This document shows, one piece after another, positions 48,954-57,625 of a stretch of DNA of 64,000 nucleotides. Within the stretch, counting starts at the first letter, position 1. Each line of letters opens with the position of its first letter. Source of the stretch: Rhizobiales bacterium Ga0077537 (GTDB taxonomy: Bacteria > Pseudomonadota > Alphaproteobacteria > Rhizobiales > Hyphomicrobiaceae); the NCBI GenBank assembly GCA_001464955.1, contig LNEM01000034.1, forward strand, positions 18,558 to 82,557. The letters run 5' to 3'. The notes under the pieces are model-generated. The model ran no database searches. It had not been told where the DNA came from and saw only the letters and a program-made list of their open reading frames with translations. Position numbers and translations under genes: made by a program.

Positions 48954-50672
48954 ATGGCATTGCCGCCCGAGACGAGGTTGCCCTTGGCCCGATTGTCCCG
49001 CCCCCTGGACCAACTCTCCCGACGCTACGATGCCGTCATCGTCGGCTCGGGCTATGGCGGTGGGGTGGCGGCGGCACGCCTGGCACGGGCCGGCAAATCG
49101 GTCTGCTTGATCGAGCGCGGCCGCGAGGTGCTGACGGGTCAGTTCCCCACGCGCTTTCCCGACATGCGCAACGAGATGCGCGTGACCGGCCGCACCGGCA
49201 GCTTCGGATCGCCGACCGGGCTTTTCGACGTCAGGCTCGGCGACGACATGCACGTGCTCGTCGGCTCGGGCCTCGGTGGGGGCTCGCTCGTCAATGCCGG
49301 CGTCGCACTCAGGCCCGATCCGCGCGTGTTCCAGGACGGCGTCTGGCCCGGACAGATCACCCAGGATGGCCTTCTCGAAGAGGGCTATCTGCGCGCCACC
49401 CGTTGGCTCCGCCCGGCCCGACATCCGCGAGCGGCCGAGATGACGAAGTTCCAGGCACTGGCGGCAGCCGGCACCGCCATCGGCAAGCCGCCCGTAACGC
49501 CGCCGGTGGCCGTCAGCTTCGAGGCGACCGTCAATCCGGCCGGTATCGCGCAGCCCGCATGCACGCTCTGCGGCGATTGCTGCGGCGGCTGCAACGTCGG
49601 CGCCAAGAACACAGTGGCGCTGACCTATCTGCCCGTCGCCGCACAGCACGGTGCGCACCTGTTCACCGAGCTGCGCGTGTCGCACATCGCGCCAATTGCG
49701 GGCGGCGGCTGGCAGGTGCACGCCGGCCCGACGGCTGGCGGCAGCGGTGCGTCTCGTCTCCTCTGCATCGACGCCGACCTCGTCGTCCTCGCCGCCGGCA
49801 CGCTCGGCACCACCGAGATCCTGCTCCGATCGCAGGCACGCGGGCTCGCCCTCTCGGACCGGCTCGGCCATCGCTTCTCGGCGAACGGCGACATCATCGC
49901 GTTCGGCTACGGCGCCACGGCTCCGGTCAACGGGATCGGCGTCGGGCATCCGGCGAAGATCACGGGGGCTGAGATCGGCGCCTCGGTGACGGGCCAGATC
50001 GACATCGAGGACGCCGCCGACCTCGCCAACGAGATGCGCATCCAGGAGGGCGCGCTGCCGTCGGCGTTCGCGCCCGCGCTGCCGGTGATGTTCGTCCCGA
50101 ACGGGCGGCTCCTCGGCGCACTGCAGGCGCTCGTCAACGGCGTCTACAAGGGGCCGCTCGCCCATCTGCAGACGTTCTTCGCCGTTTCCCACGACAGCGC
50201 CGCGGGACGCTTCACGCTCGACGGCGACCGTCTCGTCCTCTCATGGCCCGGGGCGAAGGACGAGCCCGTCTACGAGCGGCTCGACCGGACGCTCGCCGCC
50301 CTCGTCAGCGCGGCCGGTGGCTCCTATGTCAAAAATCCGCTCGCCGGCAGCGTCATGGGGCACCAGCCCGCCACCGCGCACCCGCTCGGGGGCTGCGGCA
50401 TGGGCCGGGAACGGAGCGACGGCGTGGTCGACCACAAGGGGCAGGTGTTCACCGCGGCCTCGGGCGCCGGCAGCACGGACGTTCACCGGGGTCTTTACGT
50501 CATCGACGGCTCGATCATCCCGCGCTCGCTCGGCGTCAATCCGCTGCTCACCATTACCGCGCTGGCGGAGCGGGCGCTCTTGCACGCGGGGGCCGACCTC
50601 GGGCTCGCCATGGATGATGCGCCGGTCGCGATCGGGCCGGCGCGGCCGCCTCATGTGCCCGCTGCCGGCTGA
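48954..50672 (+). CDS. GMC family oxidoreductase (cholesterol oxidase-like) with Cys-rich motif
   Basis: YDAVIVGSGYGGGVAAARLARAGKSVCLIERG; CTLCGDCCGGCNVGAKN; ATAHPLGGCGMG. Confidence 0.88.
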   Translation: MALPPETRLPLARLSRPLDQLSRRYDAVIVGSGYGGGVAAARLARAGKSVCLIERGREVLTGQFPTRFPDMRNEMRVTGRTGSFGSPTGLFDVRLGDDMHVLVGSGLGGGSLVNAGVALRPDPRVFQDGVWPGQITQDGLLEEGYLRATRWLRPARHPRAAEMTKFQALAAAGTAIGKPPVTPPVAVSFEATVNPAGIAQPACTLCGDCCGGCNVGAKNTVALTYLPVAAQHGAHLFTELRVSHIAPIAGGGWQVHAGPTAGGSGASRLLCIDADLVVLAAGTLGTTEILLRSQARGLALSDRLGHRFSANGDIIAFGYGATAPVNGIGVGHPAKITGAEIGASVTGQIDIEDAADLANEMRIQEGALPSAFAPALPVMFVPNGRLLGALQALVNGVYKGPLAHLQTFFAVSHDSAAGRFTLDGDRLVLSWPGAKDEPVYERLDRTLAALVSAAGGSYVKNPLAGSVMGHQPATAHPLGGCGMGRERSDGVVDHKGQVFTAASGAGSTDVHRGLYVIDGSIIPRSLGVNPLLTITALAERALLHAGADLGLAMDDAPVAIGPARPPHVPAAG

Positions 50673-50701
50673 GAGCCGGGGCGCGTCGACCCGGTTCCCG
50701 A

Positions 50702-50731
50702 TTGACAGCGCCGCCTCCATGGCCTCATAAG
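50702..50731 (+). promoter_or_regulatory. Candidate sigma-70-type promoter of the argC leader
   Basis: TTGACA (50702-50707), 18-nt spacer, CATAAG (50726-50731); predicted +1 close to the ATG at 50739. Confidence 0.6.
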
Positions 50732-50738
50732 CTCGGCC

Positions 50739-50801
50739 ATGAGCCTTGCACCGCACACCATCGTCCGACGTCGTTGCCGCCTTCCGGCGCGGATGCGATG
50801 A
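50739..50801 (+). CDS. Putative arginine leader peptide (20 aa, 6 Arg)
   Basis: ATG AGC CTT GCA CCG CAC ACC ATC GTC CGA CGT CGT TGC CGC CTT CCG GCG CGG ATG CGA TGA = MSLAPHTIVRRRCRLPARMR. Confidence 0.55.
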   Translation: MSLAPHTIVRRRCRLPARMR

Positions 50802-50831
50802 CGGCTGCCTGAGTGCGACCGACTTCGTATG

Positions 50832-50857
50832 AGCCGCGCCTGGAGCGCGGCTTTTTC
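50832..50857 (+). terminator. Intrinsic terminator/attenuator upstream of argC
   Basis: AGCCGCGC-CTGGA-GCGCGGCT followed by TTTTCATTTTC; 5' arm CCGCGCC (50834-50840) is also the exact complement of GGCGCGG (50786-50792) in the leader ORF. Confidence 0.75.
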
Positions 50858-50908
50858 ATTTTCTGATCCCCCTTCCTCGACTTCCACCGCCAGATCGCGG
50901 AGATCGCC

Positions 50909-51892
50909 ATGACCCAGGCTTCCTCATCCTCCCCCTCGTCCGCCCCCGGCCACAACCGCAGCCGCCCCGCCGTGTTCATCGACGGCGAGGCCGGCACGAC
51001 GGGTCTCGAGATCCGCGACCGGCTGGCGAAGCTGTCCGGCATCGAAGTCAAGTCGATCGCACCGGAGAAGCGGAAGGACCCGGCGGCACGCAAGGACCTG
51101 ATGGCCGAGGTGGACCTCGTCGTGCTCTGCCTGCCCGACGACGCCGCCAAGGAGGCGACCGCACTCGCGGACGGACTTGCGGGTGGCGGGCCCCGGATCG
51201 TCGATGCCTCGACCGCGCACCGGGTGGCCGACGGCTGGGCCTACGGTTTCCCTGAGATGGACAAGGCCCAGACCGCCACTATCCGCGCGTCGCGGCGGGT
51301 CGCCAACCCGGGCTGCTATCCGACCGGAGGCATCGCGCTCATCCGGCCGCTCGTCTCCGCGGGGCTGATGCCGGCCGACTATCCGGTCACGGTCAACGCC
51401 GTGTCGGGCTATTCGGGCGGCGGCAAGGCCATGATCGAGACCTACGACAAGGGCACGGCGCCGCTGTTCGAACTCTACGGGCTCGGGCTCGAGCACAAGC
51501 ACGTGCCTGAGTTGCAGCTCTACTCCGGCCTTTCGCGGCGGCCGATCTTCGTGCCGTCCGTCGGCAACTACTTCAAGGGCATGCTGGTCTCGGTGCCGCT
51601 CCATCTCGACACGTTGCCGGGCAAGCCCTCGGCGCGCGACCTCGAGGCCTGTCTCGAGGCGCACTATGCGGGCTCGCGTCTCGTGAGCGTCGTGAAGGCC
51701 GGCGATCCCTCGGCCAAGGGCGGTCGCCTCGACGCGCTGGCGCTCAACGATACGGACAAGCTGGAGTTGCGCGTCTTCGCCAACGAGGCGCACCGGCAGG
51801 CCGTGCTGGTGGCGCGGCTCGACAACCTCGGCAAGGGGGCTGCCGGCGCGGCGGTGCAGAACATCGGCATCATGCTCGGCGTCGAGACCTGA
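50909..51892 (+). CDS. argC: N-acetyl-gamma-glutamyl-phosphate reductase (short form)
   Basis: [85 protein letters not shown]. Confidence 0.95.
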   Translation: MTQASSSSPSSAPGHNRSRPAVFIDGEAGTTGLEIRDRLAKLSGIEVKSIAPEKRKDPAARKDLMAEVDLVVLCLPDDAAKEATALADGLAGGGPRIVDASTAHRVADGWAYGFPEMDKAQTATIRASRRVANPGCYPTGGIALIRPLVSAGLMPADYPVTVNAVSGYSGGGKAMIETYDKGTAPLFELYGLGLEHKHVPELQLYSGLSRRPIFVPSVGNYFKGMLVSVPLHLDTLPGKPSARDLEACLEAHYAGSRLVSVVKAGDPSAKGGRLDALALNDTDKLELRVFANEAHRQAVLVARLDNLGKGAAGAAVQNIGIMLGVET

Positions 51893-51913
51893 CGCAAACC
51901 CGAGAGGCACGCC

Positions 51914-52381
51914 ATGTCCGACTTTTCCCTCCGGCGGGCCACGTCCGCCGACGCCGGACTCGTGCGCGCGCTCACGCGTGCTGCCTACGCCATGTGGGTG
52001 CCGGTCGTCGGCCGCGAGCCCCGCCCCATGACGGCCGACTACGAGCGCGCCGTCGTGGAGCACCTGATCGACCTTTGGGAAACCGAGGGTTCGGTTGCGG
52101 CGCTCATCGAGATGGTCCCCGCTCCCGATCATCTCCTGATCGAGAACATCGCAGTTCACCCCGATCGCCATGGCCAGGGCCTCGGCAGCCGTGCCCTGCT
52201 CCACGCAGAGACCGTGGCTCGAGGTCTGGGACTAACGGAAATGCGCCTCTACACGAACGCTCTGATGGACGCGAACATCGCGCTCTACACGCGCCGCGGC
52301 TACCGGGAGGACCGGCGCGAAAACGCCGGCGCCCTCGGCAGCGCGGTCTACATGAGCAAGCGACTTGTCCCCGGACTGTGA
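51914..52381 (+). CDS. GNAT family N-acetyltransferase
   Basis: FSLRRATSADAGLVRALTRAAY; LLIENIAVHPDRHGQGLGSRALLHAETVARGLGLTEMRLYTNALMDANIALYTRRGY. Confidence 0.92.
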   Translation: MSDFSLRRATSADAGLVRALTRAAYAMWVPVVGREPRPMTADYERAVVEHLIDLWETEGSVAALIEMVPAPDHLLIENIAVHPDRHGQGLGSRALLHAETVARGLGLTEMRLYTNALMDANIALYTRRGYREDRRENAGALGSAVYMSKRLVPGL

Positions 52382-52422
52382 AGTGAGATCGCCGCCCCCG
52401 GGCGGCTCGAGATCGGCGCGCC

Positions 52423-52451
52423 TTGACAACGCACCGTGTCCAGCCTCCGAT
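52423..52451 (+). promoter_or_regulatory. Candidate promoter of tRNA-Sec
   Basis: TTGACA-N17-TCCGAT (weak -10), 34 nt upstream of the tRNA 5' end. Confidence 0.4.
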
Positions 52452-52484
52452 ACGGCCTCGCTGACGGGCGCTCCCCTGCGGCGT

Positions 52485-52579
52485 GGAGGAGAATTGGTCC
52501 CGGTGGGCCATCCGGACTTCAAATCCGGAGAGGGTCGCAAGACGGCTCTTGGTGGGTTCAACTCCTGCCTCCTCCGCCA
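52485..52579 (+). tRNA. selC: tRNA-Sec (anticodon TCA)
   Basis: GGAGGAG acceptor, CCGGA-CTTCAAA-TCCGG anticodon arm, long variable arm GAGGGTCGCAAGACGGCTCTT, GTTCAAC T-loop, CCTCCTCCGCCA 3' end. Confidence 0.95.
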
Positions 52580-52679
52580 ATCCTCCGAGTTGTCTAGGCC
52601 CGCGCTCTCAGGGGGCAGCTAGCCACTCCGCCTGCAGAAGTGCTATCTCGCGGCATGACGTCTTTCGAGAGGACAAGCC

Positions 52680-55190
52680 GTGCTGGCCATTCGCCTCGCC
52701 GCCCGTGAGTTGCGCGGCTCGGCCGGTGGCTTCATCTTTCTTCTGGTCGGCATCGCTTTCGGCACGGCGGCGATCGCAGCTATCGGGCTCCTCTCCGCGG
52801 CCATCCTCGACGGGATGCGCGATGGCGCCCGCGCCAGCATCGGCGGCGACATCTCGCTGCGGCTCTTCCATCGTCCTCCTACGCCGGAGCAAGTGGCCAC
52901 CTTCGAGACGGCGGGTACCACCAGCCTGACAGCCGAGCTGCGCACACTTGCGCGGCACAACGGCCGCTCGGCGCTGGTGGAGCTGAAGGCGATCGATGAC
53001 GCTTACCCGCTTTACGGCGGCTTTCGGCTGGACCCGCCACTGGCGCCTGCAGAAGCGCTCGATCAGCGGGACGGTGTGTGGGGCGCGGCTGTCGCGGCCT
53101 CGCTGCTGGTGGCGCTGGATGCCAAGCTCGGCGACACTGTGACTTTGGGCAACCACCGGTTCGAGTTGCGCGCGTTGATCGCGGAGGAGCCCGACCGCGC
53201 GCTGCGGGCCTTCACACTCGGCCCGCGGATGATCGTGGCCTTGCCCGCACTCACCGGCAGCGACCTCGTTGCGCCGGGTGCCCAGGTCTACTGGTACAGC
53301 CGTATCCGCCTCCGCGAGGGCGTCGACGCGAATGCCTGGATCGCAGGGTTCGAACGCGCGGATCCCTATTCCGGTTTCCGGATCGTCGATGCGGCCAAGG
53401 GCGTTCCGGGGGCGGAGCGGACCCTCGCATTTATCTCCTCTCTGCTGACCTTCGTCGCCATGGGCATCCTGCTGGTCGGCTGCGTCGGGGTGGCGAACGG
53501 CGTCACCGCATGGCTCGAGCGCAAGCGGACGACCATCGCCATCCTGAAGAACCTCGGCGCGCGGCCGGCGCTGATCCTGCGCATCTACCTCGCTCAGGTC
53601 GCAAGCGCAGCGGCCGCGGGCGTCGCTCTCGGCCTCATCGGAGGGATCGCGGCGTTCGCCGTCGCTGCGCCGATGATCGGCGAATGGCTGCCCGTCGCGC
53701 ACAGGCTTCGCGCCGGGCCGCTTCTGACGGCGGGCGGACTCGGTTTCCTCGCGGCGCTGCTGTTCTCGCTCTGGCCGCTGGCGCGCGCCGAGGTGCAGCG
53801 GCCCCAAGTGCTGTTTCGGCACGGCCTGACGCGGGAACTGGCGCGACCGCGCGTGAGCCGGCTGGTCGCAATAGCGGCGATCGCTGCGGCGATCGCGGCA
53901 CTTCTCGTCTGGTCTTCGCCGCTTCCCGTCGTCGCCGCCCTGTTCGCCGCGGCGGCAGCCCTCGTCGTAGCGGCATTTCTGGTGCTCGGCCGCCTCGTGG
54001 CGATCGCCGCCAGAATGACCGGACGTCTGTCGGCGTTGCAGGGGCTCCCCCTGCTGCGTATGGCGCTTGCGAACATGCACCGGCCGGGTGCGCCCACTGT
54101 GCCGTTGGTCGTGGCCGCCGGCCTTTGCCTCACGCTCGTGGTTGCGGTCGAAGCCGTGCGACAGAACGCAGACCGCCACCTCGACAGCACGTTATCCGCA
54201 TCGGCGCCGGGGCTCGTCGTGCTAAACATCGTCCCCGGGGAAGGCGGACGTCTCGATGCCTTCATGGCGGGTTCACCGCACGTCCAGCGGTGGGAGCGCG
54301 TCCCCTTCCTGCATGCCCGCATCACAGCCATCGGCGATCGTACCGTGGCGGACCTCCACCTACCGGCCGACGTGGCGTTCGTGGTTCGCGGCGATCGCGG
54401 GATTTCGTGGAAAGCTGCCCCGCCTGCGAAGGCGCTCGTCGCCGGGGAGTGGTGGCCGGAGGACTACGTCGGCCCGCCTCTGGTCTCGCTCGACGCGTGG
54501 GCGGCGCGCCGGCTCGGGGTCGGTATCGGCGATACGCTGACCTTCGATGTGCTGGGCAAGCCGCTGCAGGGCAGGATCGCCAATCTCCGTCGGGTCGACC
54601 GCGCCGGTCTCGATCTCGACTTCCCGGTCCTGCTCTCGCCGCTCGCCGAACCGCCGCCACACCGTGAGATCGCGGCGGTCTGGACCGCGCCCTCCGCCGG
54701 ACCGGAAGCCGCGCGCAGTCTGCGTTCCGAATTGTCCCGGGCCTTTCCCGAAGCGCCGGCCGTCCTGGTCGCGGACGTCACGGCGTTCCTCGAAACGGCC
54801 GTCGACGGCGTTGGGCGCGTTCTCGTGGGACTGTCAGCGGCGACCGGCGTTTCCGCCGTCCTCGTCCTCATCGGGGCCGTCGCCGCCAGTCTTCGCCGGA
54901 GGCTCCGCGAGGCGATCGTGCTCAAGGTTCTGGGCGCCACGCGCAGGCAGGTGCTGGCGGCCACGGCGATCGAACTCGCGCTCATTGGCCTCGTCTCGGC
55001 GCTGGCCGCCATCGTCCTCGGCAATCTGGTGGCGTGGGGCGCAACCGCGAGCCTCATCGACTTTCGCCCGGTGCTCGCGGCGGTGTTCCCTTGGCTGGCC
55101 GCGGCCGTCGCGCTTCCCGCGGCCACTGGCCTCGTCGCCGCGTCGTGGGCGCTTTCACAGCCGGCGCGGGAGGTGCTGCGGCAGGAGTGA
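52680..55190 (+). CDS. FtsX-like family ABC transporter permease
   Basis: 836 aa, GTG start; ERTLAFISSLLTFVAMGILLVGCVGVANGVTAWLERKRTTIAILKNLGARPALILRIYLAQV, repeated C-terminally SLRRRLREAIVLKVLGATRRQVLAATAIE. Confidence 0.88.
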   Translation: MLAIRLAARELRGSAGGFIFLLVGIAFGTAAIAAIGLLSAAILDGMRDGARASIGGDISLRLFHRPPTPEQVATFETAGTTSLTAELRTLARHNGRSALVELKAIDDAYPLYGGFRLDPPLAPAEALDQRDGVWGAAVAASLLVALDAKLGDTVTLGNHRFELRALIAEEPDRALRAFTLGPRMIVALPALTGSDLVAPGAQVYWYSRIRLREGVDANAWIAGFERADPYSGFRIVDAAKGVPGAERTLAFISSLLTFVAMGILLVGCVGVANGVTAWLERKRTTIAILKNLGARPALILRIYLAQVASAAAAGVALGLIGGIAAFAVAAPMIGEWLPVAHRLRAGPLLTAGGLGFLAALLFSLWPLARAEVQRPQVLFRHGLTRELARPRVSRLVAIAAIAAAIAALLVWSSPLPVVAALFAAAAALVVAAFLVLGRLVAIAARMTGRLSALQGLPLLRMALANMHRPGAPTVPLVVAAGLCLTLVVAVEAVRQNADRHLDSTLSASAPGLVVLNIVPGEGGRLDAFMAGSPHVQRWERVPFLHARITAIGDRTVADLHLPADVAFVVRGDRGISWKAAPPAKALVAGEWWPEDYVGPPLVSLDAWAARRLGVGIGDTLTFDVLGKPLQGRIANLRRVDRAGLDLDFPVLLSPLAEPPPHREIAAVWTAPSAGPEAARSLRSELSRAFPEAPAVLVADVTAFLETAVDGVGRVLVGLSAATGVSAVLVLIGAVAASLRRRLREAIVLKVLGATRRQVLAATAIELALIGLVSALAAIVLGNLVAWGATASLIDFRPVLAAVFPWLAAAVALPAATGLVAASWALSQPAREVLRQE

Positions 55191-55365
55191 GGGGCGGGAA
55201 GAAGCCGATGCCCGTTGCGATTTGTGCTTTCCGATTGAGTTGTTCCCGCGAGGGCGTCGGGTGAGCATCATGGTGACAGGGGTGGTACACGGTGTACCAT
55301 CTGAATCCCACACCGGCCCCGACCAGGGAGGATGTCAAGCCGCTGATTTTGAGGGTTTTTTGACG

Positions 55366-55441
55366 TGGTGCCGCAAGAGGGACTCGAACCCCCGACCCCC
55401 GCATTACGAATGCGATGCTCTACCGGCTGAGCTATTGCGGC
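55366..55441 (-). tRNA. tRNA-Thr (anticodon CGT)
   Basis: Minus strand GCCGCAATAGCTCAGCCGGTAGAGCATCGCATTCGTAATGCGGGGGTCGGGGGTTCGAGTCCCTCTTGCGGCACCA. Confidence 0.96.
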
Positions 55442-55605
55442 GTCGCCGGCGCCTGGACGGCACCGGACGAGAGCCCGGTTCTTAACCGCTCGGCGGTGGT
55501 GAGGCAAGCCTTTGCAACGACTTTCCCCGGAAGGTCGGATCGTGGCCGCGACCATCGTGGAGCGTCGGGGCAATCGCAGGGCCCGCTACCGACCACCATT
55601 GCCGG

Positions 55606-56094
55606 CTAGGCCTTCTTCTCCCAGCGCCCGGCCTCCGTCTGCTGCCAGTAAGTCGCCCGACAGCCCTCCGCGCGCGCCGCCTTCCACTGGGCGCGGGCTG
55701 CCTCGACCGCTGCCCGATCAGCGCCGTCGAAGATCACGACGACGCGCAGATATCCCACCATCGTCGAGAGGACCGCGCCGTCGACGAGAAAGCGGACGGC
55801 TGCGTCGTTCGGATTATGCTCGTCTGTCGTGAGAAGAACGGGCTGGCTCGCCGCTGCTGCATCGCGGGCAGTGCCGTGCGGCAAAAAGCTGTCGTCGCGG
55901 TAGGTCCACAGATGCGTATCGAGCGCCTCTAGCCGCTCGGCGCTTCCCGCCTGCACCACAGCGCGCCAACCGCGCTCAAGCGTCCGTTCGAGCAAACCCG
56001 GCAACACCCGCTCGAGCGGATGCCGGTCCAGGTGGTAGAATAGAACCTCGGTGGCGGTTGCGTCGCTGCTTTCCGTCGCCGCTTGCCTGGTCAT
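55606..56094 (-). CDS. holC: DNA polymerase III subunit chi
   Basis: EVLFYHLDRHPLERVLPGLLERTLERGWRAVVQAGSAERLEALDTHLWTYRDDSFLPHG. Confidence 0.93.
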   Translation of the reverse strand: MTRQAATESSDATATEVLFYHLDRHPLERVLPGLLERTLERGWRAVVQAGSAERLEALDTHLWTYRDDSFLPHGTARDAAAASQPVLLTTDEHNPNDAAVRFLVDGAVLSTMVGYLRVVVIFDGADRAAVEAARAQWKAARAEGCRATYWQQTEAGRWEKKA

Positions 56095-56454
56095 GGCGCC
56101 CCCGATGTCACGGCATTTCAGGCGACTTGCGGGATCAGCCCAAGCCCGCCCTGTGGGGGTCGCGCCCGCTCCCCATTGAATCCTGTCTGGGGCCCCCTAT
56201 ATCGCGTCATCCGGTGCGGCGCCAGATGGCAGGGCTGTCGCCCGTGCGGGCGGGTCGAGGACGAGAGCTTCCGTAGCTTCGCCCTCCCCGCCCGCTGACG
56301 CTCGCTGCCGCAATCCTTCAACCGGCCACTCGTTCCCGCCTGGTGGTCGCAGCCTCGCGATCGCCGAAGCGTTACGTGTGTTCGGGCCGCCGGCCGTCCG
56401 ACGCACGGGCAATGCTTGTGCTCCCACGTCAGTGACGCTACATAGCCGGGCTCA

Positions 56455-56529
56455 GGGCGGGTAGCTCAGTGGTAGAGCATCTGACTTTTAATCAGATGGT
56501 CGTGGGTTCGATCCCCACCCCGCTCACCA
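56455..56529 (+). tRNA. tRNA-Lys (anticodon TTT)
   Basis: GGGCGGGTAGCTCAGTGGTAGAGCATCTGACTTTTAATCAGATGGTCGTGGGTTCGATCCCCACCCCGCTCACCA. Confidence 0.96.
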
Positions 56530-56722
56530 ATGAAATCAAATACTTAACAAAAATCAACCGCTTCCCGAGAATGCTCCGGCTAACATCGGGATAACTTTTT
56601 CCTGCGCATCGTTGGCGGGTTCAGTGGGTCGGGAGCACACCGGCTAATTTGCATGATCAACGCTGACTTACTTGCTCTAGCAAGCAACCCTTGGCCGGGC
56701 GATCGTGACCGGCAGATGGCGC

Positions 56723-57625
56723 TCATGGAGCGCCCGATTGCCTGCCTTTCAGCCACGCCACCGCCTGGCTCGCTTTGGCGGCGGCGGTGAAGATCGCCTT
56801 CGGATCGCTCTTCAGGAGCTGCAGCCAGTTGGCGATGTACTGGGCGTGGTCGGCACGCGTGTCCTGCGTGACGCCGGTCTCGGCGCACAACATCGCGGCA
56901 CCGATCTCAGCGATCAGCTCTTCGGCGGCATAGGCCTCCTTGCCGAACCGAGCCGTGAGATCACGATCGCAGCGGCTCTTATGGCCGGTCCAGTGCGTCA
57001 GCTCGTGCAGCAGCACGGCATAGTAGCCTTCGTCGCGGGTCATGGTGTCGGTGCCGCAGAACAGCGCCTCGTCAGGCATCTGGATGTGGTCGCTCTTCGG
57101 CGCGTAGCAGGCGCGCTCGCCGCCGTGGCGGACGTCCGCGTCGCAGGCCGCGATGAAGCGGTCGGCTTTCTCGATGCGTGCGATCGGGCCGAGCCGCTCG
57201 GGCAAGCCAGGATCGTCGAAGCCTTCGACCTCGGCGATGTTGAACACGGGCGAGGCCTTGGCGACACGGCGCTTGCCGTCATCGTCGGCGCTCTCCGGAT
57301 CGGGATCGACGTCATACTCCTTGTAGAAGATGACGAGCTCGGACTTCGCGCCCTTGACGACCTGGGCGCCAAGCTCGGACCACTGGCGATACGTTGCCCA
57401 CAGCGGCGAAGTGAAGCCGCGCAGTTCAGCAGCGACCCAGAGGTTGACGGTGTTGATGCCGTTGTAGGCGGCCTTGGACGAGGCGTTCTCGGGTATCCAA
57501 AGCGGACGACCCGAGCGCCGCCACGGCATCTGCGGCTTGCCAGGATCGGCTTCGATGGCCTTGATGAGATTGGCGGTGATCTCGGCGTGGAGATCGCGCT
57601 TCTGTGCGGTGTTGCGGTTTGACAT
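56723..57625 (-). CDS. ArdC-like protein (N-terminal ssDNA-binding-type region + zincin metallopeptidase domain)
   Basis: MSNRNTAQKRDLHAEITANLIKAIEADPGKPQMPWRRSG...NGINTVNLW; LLHELTHWTGHKSRCDRDL; YAAEELIAEIGAAMLCAETGV. Confidence 0.92.
   Translation of the reverse strand: MSNRNTAQKRDLHAEITANLIKAIEADPGKPQMPWRRSGRPLWIPENASSKAAYNGINTVNLWVAAELRGFTSPLWATYRQWSELGAQVVKGAKSELVIFYKEYDVDPDPESADDDGKRRVAKASPVFNIAEVEGFDDPGLPERLGPIARIEKADRFIAACDADVRHGGERACYAPKSDHIQMPDEALFCGTDTMTRDEGYYAVLLHELTHWTGHKSRCDRDLTARFGKEAYAAEELIAEIGAAMLCAETGVTQDTRADHAQYIANWLQLLKSDPKAIFTAAAKASQAVAWLKGRQSGAP

Noticed and set aside
56580-56722. Search for an integrase remnant right after tRNA-Lys
   Set aside because: No tyrosine-recombinase motif readable in any frame; minus ORF 56580-56888 is a shadow.
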